From Streptomyces sp. NBC_00341 (GTDB lineage: Bacteria > Actinomycetota > Actinomycetes > Streptomycetales > Streptomycetaceae): 64,000 bases of DNA. A model generated the notes under the pieces. The model was not told the DNA's origin and made no database searches. It saw nothing but the letters and a program-made list of their open reading frames with translations. Shown here piece by piece: positions 56,019-63,434 of this stretch. Position 1 is the stretch's first letter; each line of letters begins with the position of its first letter. The translations under genes and the position numbers were made by a program. The DNA is taken from assembly GCF_041435055.1 (NCBI RefSeq), contig NZ_CP108002.1:8122001-8186000 (forward strand), given 5' to 3'.

Positions 56019-56858
56019 ATGTCACGCATCAACGAGTCGGCGATCGACTGTGTCCCTCAAGAGATCGTCGAAGCTACGCTGCGGGCCGCCGGGGCGCGCG
56101 ATGTGCCTCCGGCCGACGTGACTTTGCGGGACATCGCCCAGGAAGCAGGGATGTCCCGCAGCACGCTGCTGCGCAGGCTGGGCGGCAGCCGACGTTCCCT
56201 GGACGAGGCGCTGCGGGCTGCCGGTGTCGACCTCGGAGGCCGGAAACCGGTCAAGGAGCGTGCGATCGCGGCTGCGGGCGCTCTGATCAGTGAGCAGGGG
56301 CTGGGGAAGGTCACGTTCGAGCGGGTGGCGGCGGCGGCGGAGTGCTCGGTGCCCAGTCTCTACGTCACGTTCGGGGGGCGTGACGAACTCCTCCGTGCCG
56401 TGTTCGATCGCTACAGTCCGATCGTCGACGTCGAGGCGTTCCTGGCCGGGCCGCACGGCGACCTGGAAGCAACCGTGCACCAGCTCTACCGACTGCTCGG
56501 CGACGCCATGGAGCGTGAACCGCGCGTGCTGCCGGCTCTGCTGGCCGAGGTCTTCGCTCGCCCTGGGGACGCAAGCGTCCAGTTCGCCTTCCAGAACCTC
56601 ACCCCCCGGATGCTGGCCGGGCTCGGGCAGTGGCTTGCCGCGGAAGTGGCCGCTGGGCGAATCCGCGATCTCCCCCTCCTTCTGCTGATCCAGCAGATGG
56701 TCAGCCCACTTCTCCTGCACTTCCTGTTGCGTCCCGTTACGGGTCAGGTCGCCGCTGAGTACCTGACCACGAAGGAGGAGGCTGTGGACACGTTCGCTCA
56801 GGCCTTCCTCCGCGCCGTCGCTCTTCCCGTGGCGGCGGGCGTGCGCCCGCAGGAGTAG
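56019..56858 (+). CDS. TetR-like regulator with two tandem DNA-binding domains
   Basis: 279-residue protein with two TetR-type helix-turn-helix units in series. The first is VTLRDIAQEAGMSRSTLLRRLGGSRRSLDEAL (about 34-65); the second is VTFERVAAAAECSVPSLYVTFGGRDELLRAVFDRY (about 97-131). One TetR-like C-terminal ligand domain follows. Ordinary TetR proteins carry a single HTH per subunit. The ATG at 56019 lies 8 bases after a small palindrome (ACTAT-GGGAT-ATAGT, 55997-56011) that may be its operator or -10. The transporter-like gene at 57515 is the nearest possible target. Confidence 0.82.
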   Translation: MSRINESAIDCVPQEIVEATLRAAGARDVPPADVTLRDIAQEAGMSRSTLLRRLGGSRRSLDEALRAAGVDLGGRKPVKERAIAAAGALISEQGLGKVTFERVAAAAECSVPSLYVTFGGRDELLRAVFDRYSPIVDVEAFLAGPHGDLEATVHQLYRLLGDAMEREPRVLPALLAEVFARPGDASVQFAFQNLTPRMLAGLGQWLAAEVAAGRIRDLPLLLLIQQMVSPLLLHFLLRPVTGQVAAEYLTTKEEAVDTFAQAFLRAVALPVAAGVRPQE

Positions 56859-57363
56859 CTCGCGCGCTGACGGGCTGCGGCTGAGCCGGGCGGGTTCATC
56901 GTGCCCGGCGCCCGTGCTGGACTCCGGCCGACGGGACGGTTCCGGCACCCTCCGAGCTGCGGGTGACTTAGTGGTGTACCGGCTCCTCCGGGCGGTGCGG
57001 TGAAGTGCGCCGGCCGTCTGCCGTCGAGGCGTATTCGGCGCGACCCCGTGCCCTGCACATTCGTCGGGGGAAGACCCGAAGTTCAGCACGGCGAGCGTGA
57101 CGTCTTCACGTCAGCACCCCCCACATCCTCGATCACCCTTCCGGTCGGCGAATACGACCAATTCGCCGCGGCGACATGGTCGCATGCACGGCCGTTCGCG
57201 GTGTCGGGCTGCACCGCACCATCCAACGCCTTTCTGGCGCCGTCCAGTTGCACGATGCGTCGCGCACGGTTGACGCCAAACCGCCTGGCGAGTGGCCCCT
57301 GATGTGACGACGCCGGTAGACCCACGTCGGAACGGGGCAACTCGCGTGACCGCAGTGCGAAAC
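56859..57363. other. 505-bp gap without a supported gene
   Basis: Between the tandem-HTH regulator and the promoter at 57364. Reading frames here have no recognisable family and look like chance frames in G/C-rich DNA. No hairpin of note. Confidence 0.5.
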
Positions 57364-57392
57364 TTGACACCTCTATGTACGTAGGCTGTAAT
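57364..57392 (+). promoter_or_regulatory. Near-consensus promoter with embedded palindrome
   Basis: -35 TTGACA (57364-57369), 17-bp spacer, -10 TGTAAT (57387-57392), 122 bp upstream of the membrane-protein gene. The spacer contains CTATGTACGTAG (57373-57384), a 12-bp palindrome with one mismatch, positioned for repression by a TetR-type protein. Confidence 0.7.
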
Positions 57393-57514
57393 CGGGTATC
57401 AAAATAATGAATGGCGAGCCGCGATGTGTTTGCGTCGCCCGGCCGCCGTCCCGTACACATCGCGACCCCTACCGCCTTCCTTGCAGGCGGGACGGGTGAT
57501 CGGAAATGATCTTT

Positions 57515-58564
57515 ATGGGCCACTCCACCCCCGCACCCACGAGCACGCACCGCAAGCTGGTCATCGTTGTCCTCGGCCTGGCAGCGCTGATCACCACCAT
57601 GCTGTGCGCCTTCGCCCTGCCCTCGCTGCACAGCGGCCCCCACCACGTCCCCATCGGTGTTACCGGAACCCAGCAGGCCGCGCAGGACCTCCAGCGAACT
57701 CTCGACAGCGATACGTGGGACGTCGACGTGTACGCCAGTACGTCGGAGCTCAAGGCGGCAATCGAGGATCAGGACGTCGTCGGCGGCCTGGCCCTGCAGC
57801 CGGGCAAGCTCGACGTCTACACCGCCACGGCGGGCGCCCCCTCCGCGACCGGCGCTGTGACCGCTCTGGGCGACACCCTGGCCGCGGACCGGCACGTTGC
57901 CGCGACCGTCCACGACCTGGTGCCTTTCACCGCGGACGACCCTCGTGGCTCAGGCCTCACCGCGGCGTTGATGCCGATGATCTTCGGCGGAATCTTCCCG
58001 GCCCTGATTCTCGGCGGCGTCTTCCCCGGACATCGTGGCCTGCGTACCCGGCTGGCCGGAGCCGTCCTGTTCTCCTTGGTCGCGGGCGTGGCTGTCGCAG
58101 CGGTCCTTCAGTTCGCCACCCACTCCATCGGTGGTGACTACTGGATGAACGCCTTCGGTGTCGTCCTCGGCATGACCGCCATGTCCACCACCCTCCTCGG
58201 GCTCCAGGCCCTCCTGCGCATGGGGGGCTTCGCCTTCGGCGGAGCGTTGATGATGCTGCTGGGCAATCCCCTGTCGGGACTGGCCACCGGCCCCCACTGG
58301 CTCCCCTCGGGCTGGGCCGCTCTCGGCCAGTTCCTCCCTCCGGGTGCCGCCGGCAGTCTCCTGCGCACCAATGCCTTCTTCGACGGCGCGACGGCGGGAT
58401 TCCCTGCCCTCGTCCTGACCGGATGGATCATCCTCGGAGTCGCCCTCGCACTCATCGCCGACCGGCGGGGACGGCGCAGTCCGCAGGCACCGTCCGAGTC
58501 CGTCGTCGTGCGGCAGTCGACTCCGGCCGACCCGCAGCCGGCACCTGTCGCGTCGGGCCGCTGA
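57515..58564 (+). CDS. ABC-2/YhgE-like membrane protein, probable exporter component
   Basis: 349-residue integral membrane protein. One N-terminal helix (LVIVVLGLAALITTMLCAFALP) is followed by a ~110-residue extracytoplasmic domain (HVPIGVTGTQQAAQDLQRTL; ELKAAIEDQDVVGGLALQPG; VYTATAGAPSA). Five more helices from about residue 145 precede a polar tail. The architecture matches ABC-2 type permeases and the related YhgE/Pip or DUF3533 proteins, which export lipids or drugs. No ATPase gene is adjacent. ATG at 57515 chosen; 57506 is in frame. A regulated promoter precedes it and a strong terminator follows. Confidence 0.75.
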   Translation: MGHSTPAPTSTHRKLVIVVLGLAALITTMLCAFALPSLHSGPHHVPIGVTGTQQAAQDLQRTLDSDTWDVDVYASTSELKAAIEDQDVVGGLALQPGKLDVYTATAGAPSATGAVTALGDTLAADRHVAATVHDLVPFTADDPRGSGLTAALMPMIFGGIFPALILGGVFPGHRGLRTRLAGAVLFSLVAGVAVAAVLQFATHSIGGDYWMNAFGVVLGMTAMSTTLLGLQALLRMGGFAFGGALMMLLGNPLSGLATGPHWLPSGWAALGQFLPPGAAGSLLRTNAFFDGATAGFPALVLTGWIILGVALALIADRRGRRSPQAPSESVVVRQSTPADPQPAPVASGR

Positions 58565-58608
58565 CACGCTCGGTTGCTCAGTGGGGTGGCGACTGAGGGA
58601 ATGGGCTG

Positions 58609-58660
58609 CTCCACCCCCTTGAGGGGCCCGGACGCGGCCGGGCCCCTCAAGGGGGTGGAG
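58609..58660. terminator. Strong terminator after the membrane protein gene
   Basis: Perfect 23-bp stem (58609-58631 / 58638-58660), 6-nt loop. Confidence 0.88.
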
Positions 58661-59200
58661 GGTGAGATGGAGCCGGCGTCAGCAGGCGACAGTGCGCGTG
58701 CCCAGCTGTGATGCCCGAGGTGATGAGGTCGATGCCGGCAAGGAACTGGGCTACGAGATCATCGGCCTCCTCGCCGAGCCGACCATGTGTATCGAGGTCC
58801 ACCCCTGCTCCGCCCTGCCCGCCGCCCCGGCGTGAGCGCGGCGGAGCGGCCCGGCATTCCGGGCGGCCAGGCTGCTGCCGCCACATACGCGGATTCCCTG
58901 GAGGTCGGGTGCTCGTGCAGCGCGTGGCGTTCCCGTCCGCGCCCCTTGAGCGGGCGGCCCGTCCTTGTCAGCCCGAGCCGCCAGGTCGAACGGTCGAGGG
59001 CGGGGGAGATGCTGTTCTCTGGACTTCCGCCCGCCGCTCAGGTGTGGGGGTGAAATCAGTCCGGGGCATCACACTCACACAAATTGTGAACATTTTTCGA
59101 TGGGATGCGATGCGCGCGTACGCATTGGCGTTAGGGGAATCAGCGGCGATCCTGGGGCGGCTGAGGAGCGTCAGCGTCTCAAAGCGCAAAGTCTGCATGC

Positions 59201-59223
59201 AGATCTCACGTCTCGTGAGATCT
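59201..59223. promoter_or_regulatory. Perfect inverted repeat with GATCTCA half-sites
   Basis: AGATCTCACG-TCT-CGTGAGATCT, 10-bp perfect arms, upstream of the NmrA-like gene. The half-site AGATCTCA recurs in the palindrome at 62374-62395, next to a TetR gene. Confidence 0.7.
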
Positions 59224-59266
59224 CTACCGCGCCTCTTGGTTCAAGGCGCGAGTGCCACCTCGACGT

Positions 59267-59303
59267 AAAGTGTTGACATTTATCGATGGTGCTTGATGAT
59301 GGT
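59267..59303 (+). promoter_or_regulatory. TGTTGACA operator/promoter upstream of the NmrA-like gene (site 5)
   Basis: AAAGTGTTGACATTTA (59267-59282) contains -35 TTGACA; GATGGT (59298-59303) lies 19 bp downstream, the same spacing as sites 2 and 3. The start codon is 247 bp further on, so the leader is long. Confidence 0.65.
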
Positions 59304-59550
59304 ACTAGCGCCCCCGCCTCTGCCGTCGCAGAAGTAGCGGGGGAGATCCCGGTGCCGGGGTGCGACGCGCAGGTAATCGTGCCGTATCCGCCACGGCAGG
59401 TTTCCGATCGATGCGCGGGCAGCGTGCGGCACGCGGGTGCCGGCTCGAATTCAGATTCCGGTGGGACCACCGGAGCGAGGCCGTGCGTCATTGAAATCCC
59501 CTGGATCGTCGGGCAAGTCACCAGATGAATGTGTGTAAGGAGATGGATTC

Positions 59551-60417
59551 GTGATACTGGTCACCGCCGCCAATGGCAATCAGGGAAAGCTCCTGGTCCC
59601 GCGTCTTCTGGCCGCGGGTCAGGAGCTTCGAGTTTGTGTTCGCTCCGAGGAATCGGCACAGTCTCTTCGTTCTGCTGGAGTGACTGATGTCGTCGTCGGC
59701 GATATCGCGGAGCCCGGGGTGATGGTACGTGCCATGCAGGGGGTGGAGAAGGTCTACTACGTGGGTCCGACCCTCCATCCGAAGGAGCGGGAGATGGGGT
59801 TTACGGCCATTGACGCCGCTCGCGAGTCCGGCGTGCAGCATTTCGTGTTCAGCTCAGTGCTGCACGCGATTCTTACCGATCTTACTCAGCATGAAATCAA
59901 GCGCGATCTCGAGGAGTATCTGCTTTCCTCCGGGCTGGAGTTCACGATTCTGCAGCCCGCCAACTACATGTTGCGGCACAGGCTCAAGCCTGTTCTGGAG
60001 CAAGGCGTCTTCCTTCTCTCGTGGGCGCTCGAGCGATACCAGTCGATGGTCGATCTGGGGGACGTCACCGACGTGGCCGCCGCCGTTCTCACCGACGGTG
60101 ATCGTCATGCGGGGGCGACCTACGAACTGGTCGCGCCCGGGCGCTACACGGCGTACGACATCGCGGAGACAATCTCCGAAGTGCTGGGGCGCAAGGTGTC
60201 CGCCAAACGAATCGATGCCGATCAATTCACGGCGGCGTCACATGGCGCGGACCACGAAATCAATTTCCCGTATCATACCGGCGCTGCGCGAGCGATCAGT
60301 AAGCGCTACAGCAGTCATGATTTCGTGGGAAACCCGAATGTGCTCACGTGGCTGCTCGGCCGAAATCCGACCAGTTTCAAGCAGTTCGTCCAGCGAGAGC
60401 TGGAAGGTCACTCGTAG
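59551..60417 (+). CDS. NmrA-family NAD(P)-binding protein
   Basis: 288-residue atypical SDR, either an NAD(P)H-dependent reductase of small electrophiles/quinones or a redox sensor. The cofactor loop is ILVTAANGNQGKLLVPRLLAAG, followed by VRSEESAQSLRSAGVTDVVVGD (Arg suggests NADPH) and HFVFSSVLHAI. The catalytic Tyr/Lys of classical SDRs is not obvious, which fits NmrA-like proteins. GTG start with AAGGAGA upstream (59537-59543). Base composition is visibly less G/C-rich than neighbours, hinting at separate acquisition. It shares the TGTTGACA operator with the 43-51 kb catabolic genes. Confidence 0.85.
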   Translation: MILVTAANGNQGKLLVPRLLAAGQELRVCVRSEESAQSLRSAGVTDVVVGDIAEPGVMVRAMQGVEKVYYVGPTLHPKEREMGFTAIDAARESGVQHFVFSSVLHAILTDLTQHEIKRDLEEYLLSSGLEFTILQPANYMLRHRLKPVLEQGVFLLSWALERYQSMVDLGDVTDVAAAVLTDGDRHAGATYELVAPGRYTAYDIAETISEVLGRKVSAKRIDADQFTAASHGADHEINFPYHTGAARAISKRYSSHDFVGNPNVLTWLLGRNPTSFKQFVQRELEGHS

Positions 60418-60512
60418 GGCTGCGGCGGGTGGTGCCGGTTCGTTTGCTCACGCCTGTGAACGCTTCACCGCAATCGCGAGTCGGGCCGGCCTGATACTGG
60501 CCGTCGTCCACC

Positions 60513-60554
60513 GGCTGGGTCTGCCCCACCTGACAGGGAGGGGCAGACCCAGCC
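60513..60554. terminator. Bidirectional terminator between NmrA-like and CocE genes
   Basis: 15-bp perfect stem (60513-60527 / 60540-60554), 12-nt loop, between convergent stops. Confidence 0.8.
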
Positions 60555-60558
60555 TCGG

Positions 60559-62301
60559 TCACGCGGGCTTGATCGGAAGCTGCACGTACGAGGCGCGGTC
60601 GCCCCCCGTGTGGATGACATGCCGTCCGCCGAATTCGGTGGTGTACTCGCGGATTCCGGGCATCATCGTGCCCAGGAGCGACCGGCTGCTGATGACGAAA
60701 CGGAGCTGTTCGCCCGGGTGGAAGGCGAGCCCGACCGGGAGCAGGTCGATCTCGACATCGACAACCTCACCGGGCGAGAGCTTCTCGACCTGGTCGAAGC
60801 TGTGGGCGGGAATCTCCTCCGTCGACAGCTTCTCGTCCAGACGCCGCATCGAGACGCGCAGACGCCCGTCCGTCCCCTTGTAGCGAAGGATCGAGGCGCC
60901 TCGCTCGGTGACGTCCTGGATCATCGCGCCCTGGTTGAGCACGGTGAACTGCTGCAGGGGCGTGCCGTACGCGTCGAGCTTCTGGACGAGGAGGAACAGG
61001 TCCATGTCGTCCGCGCCTTCGGCCTCGACCCACAGGTGCGCCTTCGGGTAGCCGACGAGGACGGTCTCCTGGTCGAAGCGCGTCACGAACGACACCGTGT
61101 CCGGGTTGGCCCCGACGGGGTACCCCGCCGTCGCCCCGGTGTCGGGCACCGCGGTCCCCAGGGTCCGTGAGCGGGCGTCGAGGTAGTACTTCACCGGCGT
61201 GACGTCCGCCGGCGGGAACTCCTCCGCCGGGATGTTCACCCGGTCGCCGCCCTGCAGATCGAGGAGGGAGTAGCGCACGCGTGGCGTCTGCTCCCACCCG
61301 TTGTCCTCGCCCTTGAGGAAGTGGTCGAAGAACCGGCGCAGGTCCTCCACGTTCGCCTCGTCGTAGTAGTCGGGCCATTCCTGGCTGTTGTGGACGCGCA
61401 GCCACTTCTGCGTGGACTCCATGCGCCGCCAGGCACGGAAGGTCCCTGCGGTGTGCAGTGTGTTGGAGTAGCTCGCGACGACGTACGCGGGCACGTTGAT
61501 CCGGTCGAAGAGCGGGATCTTGTTCTCCCACAAGTCGTTCACCAGCGGGTAGCGGTCGGCCTCCGTGAGGATGTCCTCCTTCTGGCCGTTGCCGTAGAAG
61601 CTGTTGTCCTGAAGCTGGCGGGCGAAGCCGGTGTCGGGGATGCCGCCGCGCATCACCAGGTCGCGGTAGACATCGCTGACGCCTTCCCACGGGTTGATCG
61701 CCGTCAGGTGCGGAGGCTGTTCGGCCGCGGTGAACCACTGGGAGACCGCGAGGTAGGACGTGCCACTCATGGCGACCTTGCCCGTGCACCAGTCCTGGAC
61801 GCCGAGCCACTCGATGAGGTCGTAGCAGTCGCGCCCCTCCTGCCGGTCCCATACGACGCTGTCGCCCTCGCAGTTGGCGACGCCCCGGATGTCCGGGTTG
61901 CAGATCGCGTAGCCCTGCGCGCACCAGTACGCGGGGTCCGGGCCCTCGAACTTCTCCAGGCCCGAGACGATCCCGTTGTCGAGCCCGACCATGCCGAAGA
62001 TGCCCATCACGCTGGCGGACGAGCCCTGGCCCTTCCCGTACGGGCTCCACGCCACGATGACCGGCACCCGCTCTGTGCCGGCGGGACGGAATACATCGAC
62101 GTTGATCGTGACGCCGTCGCGCAGTGTGACCGGCACGTCCTTGTCGAGCACGATGTCGAGGGGGAGCGGCTTGAACGGCGGGGCGATCTGAAAGCCCGCC
62201 TCCAGTGTTCGGGAACCGGGCTCGTAGCCGCTCAGTACTCCGTACCGGCCACCCGGCTCCAGTGGCTGAGAGGGCGTGAATACCTTCTGGACATCACTCA
62301 T
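60559..62301 (-). CDS. CocE/NonD family alpha/beta hydrolase
   Basis: 580-residue serine hydrolase cleaving ester or acyl bonds, cytoplasmic (no signal peptide). The hydrolase core starts at VPVTLRDGVTINVDVFRPAG; the nucleophile elbow is AMSGTSYLAVSQW (Ser in GTSYLA). A C-terminal galactose-binding-like jelly roll contains VEIDLLPVGLAFHPGEQLRFVISS. It is the plain version of the family, without the N-terminal domain of the paralogue at 40611. Start ATG 62301; divergent from a TetR gene across a perfect 22-bp palindrome, its expected control site. Confidence 0.9.
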   Translation of the reverse strand: MSDVQKVFTPSQPLEPGGRYGVLSGYEPGSRTLEAGFQIAPPFKPLPLDIVLDKDVPVTLRDGVTINVDVFRPAGTERVPVIVAWSPYGKGQGSSASVMGIFGMVGLDNGIVSGLEKFEGPDPAYWCAQGYAICNPDIRGVANCEGDSVVWDRQEGRDCYDLIEWLGVQDWCTGKVAMSGTSYLAVSQWFTAAEQPPHLTAINPWEGVSDVYRDLVMRGGIPDTGFARQLQDNSFYGNGQKEDILTEADRYPLVNDLWENKIPLFDRINVPAYVVASYSNTLHTAGTFRAWRRMESTQKWLRVHNSQEWPDYYDEANVEDLRRFFDHFLKGEDNGWEQTPRVRYSLLDLQGGDRVNIPAEEFPPADVTPVKYYLDARSRTLGTAVPDTGATAGYPVGANPDTVSFVTRFDQETVLVGYPKAHLWVEAEGADDMDLFLLVQKLDAYGTPLQQFTVLNQGAMIQDVTERGASILRYKGTDGRLRVSMRRLDEKLSTEEIPAHSFDQVEKLSPGEVVDVEIDLLPVGLAFHPGEQLRFVISSRSLLGTMMPGIREYTTEFGGRHVIHTGGDRASYVQLPIKPA

Positions 62302-62373
62302 GGTGAACTCCTCGCATCTCTGCGTCCGTGGACCGGCTCTGTCCACGATGCGAGCGTACGTCCGTGATCGCAA

Positions 62374-62395
62374 GATCTCAACAGCTGTTGAGATC
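62374..62395. promoter_or_regulatory. Perfect 22-bp palindrome, TetR operator candidate
   Basis: Half-site GATCTCAACAG followed by its exact reverse complement, 24 bp before the TetR start and 72 bp before the CocE hydrolase start. Strong operator candidate for both divergent genes. Confidence 0.85.
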
Positions 62396-62419
62396 ATGGT
62401 CCGGGGGTAGTTTTGGCAC

Positions 62420-63064
62420 ATGACCGCGCACACGACTCCCACCGCGACCGGCCGTCTCGGACGACGGCCGGGAACGAACACGACGCGGCAGGCGATCCTC
62501 GCCGCGGCCCGCGCCCGTTTCGCAGCCGACGGCTTCACAGCGACGACGATCCGGCGGGTCGCGGCCGACGCCGGCGTGGACGCGTCGCTGGTGATGCAGT
62601 TCTTCCGGTCGAAGAACGAGCTGTTCGCCGCCGTCATGTCCGTGCCCGCTGACGCGTTGACACGCTTCAGTGCCGCGTTCGAGGGTGCGGACGACGGCCT
62701 CGGAGAGCGTGTCGTCCGCGCCTTCCTCGAGGTGTGGGAGGAGGACGTACGGAGCTCGGAGCCGCTCATGGCGATGCTCCGGGGTGCCATCGCCAACGAT
62801 CAGGCGAACGAGCAGCTGCGCGGCTTCCTCCAGGAACGACTGCTGGTCGACGCTCTCGCGTCGCGCTCCGTCGGCGACGACTTGACGCTCCGGGTGGGGA
62901 TCGTGTCGTCGATGCTTGTCGGGCTCGTGGTGGGGCGAGGCGTCGTCGGTGTCCCCACGCTCACCGGGGTGGAGCGTGAGCAGCTGATCGCCCTTGTCGG
63001 GCCCGCCGTGCAGAGCGTGCTCGTGCCGATGCCATCGGCCGATGACAAGGCGGCGGACCGATGA
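62420..63064 (+). CDS. TetR-family transcriptional regulator
   Basis: 214-residue repressor. The HTH is TRQAILAAARARFAADGFTATTIRRVAADAGVDASLVMQFFRSKNELFAAVM (about 22-73), followed by a helical ligand domain with MLRGAIANDQANEQLRGFLQERL. It is divergent from the CocE hydrolase with a 22-bp palindrome between. Its stop overlaps the start of a truncated corA by ATGA. It may also act at 59201-59223, which shares its half-site. Confidence 0.9.
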   Translation: MTAHTTPTATGRLGRRPGTNTTRQAILAAARARFAADGFTATTIRRVAADAGVDASLVMQFFRSKNELFAAVMSVPADALTRFSAAFEGADDGLGERVVRAFLEVWEEDVRSSEPLMAMLRGAIANDQANEQLRGFLQERLLVDALASRSVGDDLTLRVGIVSSMLVGLVVGRGVVGVPTLTGVEREQLIALVGPAVQSVLVPMPSADDKAADR

Positions 63065-63318
63065 CGGCGATCGACGGGCGCATCTACGTCGACGGGCGCC
63101 CCACCCCGTGCCCACCGGACCTGGAGGACGCCGCCGACGACCTGGAACGGTCGGGCGGTGTCGCCTGGATCGGGTTGATGGACCCGGGCGCGGACGAGCT
63201 GGAGGCGGCCGCGGCCCGGGTCGGGCTGCACCCCCTGGCCGTCGAGGACGCGCGTCCTCTGGAGCGTCTTCAAGTGGCGGCGCTGGCTCTGACTCGTCGC
63301 TCCGGAAGCACGTCGTAG
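63061..63318 (+). pseudogene. Truncated corA (N-terminal fragment only)
   Basis: 85-residue product whose first ~65 residues (RIYVDGRPTPCPPDLEDA; VAWIGLMDPGADELEAAAARVGLHPLAVEDA) match the N-terminus of CorA-type Mg/Co channels. The sequence then leaves the family and stops; the rest of the cytoplasmic funnel and both pore helices (GMN motif) are missing. It overlaps the TetR stop by ATGA, so it may still be translated, but it cannot form a channel. Confidence 0.72.
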
Positions 63319-63320
63319 CG

Positions 63321-63357
63321 GCCGGGGGGCAGGCGGCACTGCCGCCTGCTCCCCGGC
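63321..63357. terminator. Hairpin terminator after the corA fragment
   Basis: 18-bp arms (63321-63338 / 63340-63357) with one mismatch and essentially no loop; the innermost pairs presumably stay open. It lies between convergent genes. Confidence 0.7.
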
Positions 63358-63434
63358 CTGCATTGCCGCTGTGCCAGTCACGTGTTCCCTGGCAGTGCCC
63401 GGGACCGAGGGCCGGCCGCGTCCTCGCCGCGAAC

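Larger units (their letters stand above)
58661..59550. other. 890-bp region without an intact gene, rich in regulatory repeats
   Basis: No intact gene is supported. A minus-strand stretch near 58690-58800 (DDLVAQFLAGIDLITSGI) faintly resembles the C-terminus of a TetR-type regulator and may be a remnant. The right half holds AAATTGTGAACATTTTT (59081-59097, related to the TGTTGACA set), the inverted repeat at 59201-59223, a further hairpin at 59228-59250, and the promoter at 59267-59303. Confidence 0.5.

Noticed and set aside
57083..57913. Minus-strand frame across the promoter and start of the membrane-protein gene
   Set aside because: No conserved motifs and it overlaps a clear promoter and the N-terminus of a convincing plus-strand membrane protein.
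58647..58886. Possible small minus-strand gene with a TetR-like C-terminal stretch
   Set aside because: Starts inside a terminator region, lacks an HTH and most of the domain; at best a remnant.
61321..62367. Long plus-strand open frame opposite the second CocE hydrolase
   Set aside because: Shadow frame; the minus strand encodes conserved hydrolase motifs throughout.
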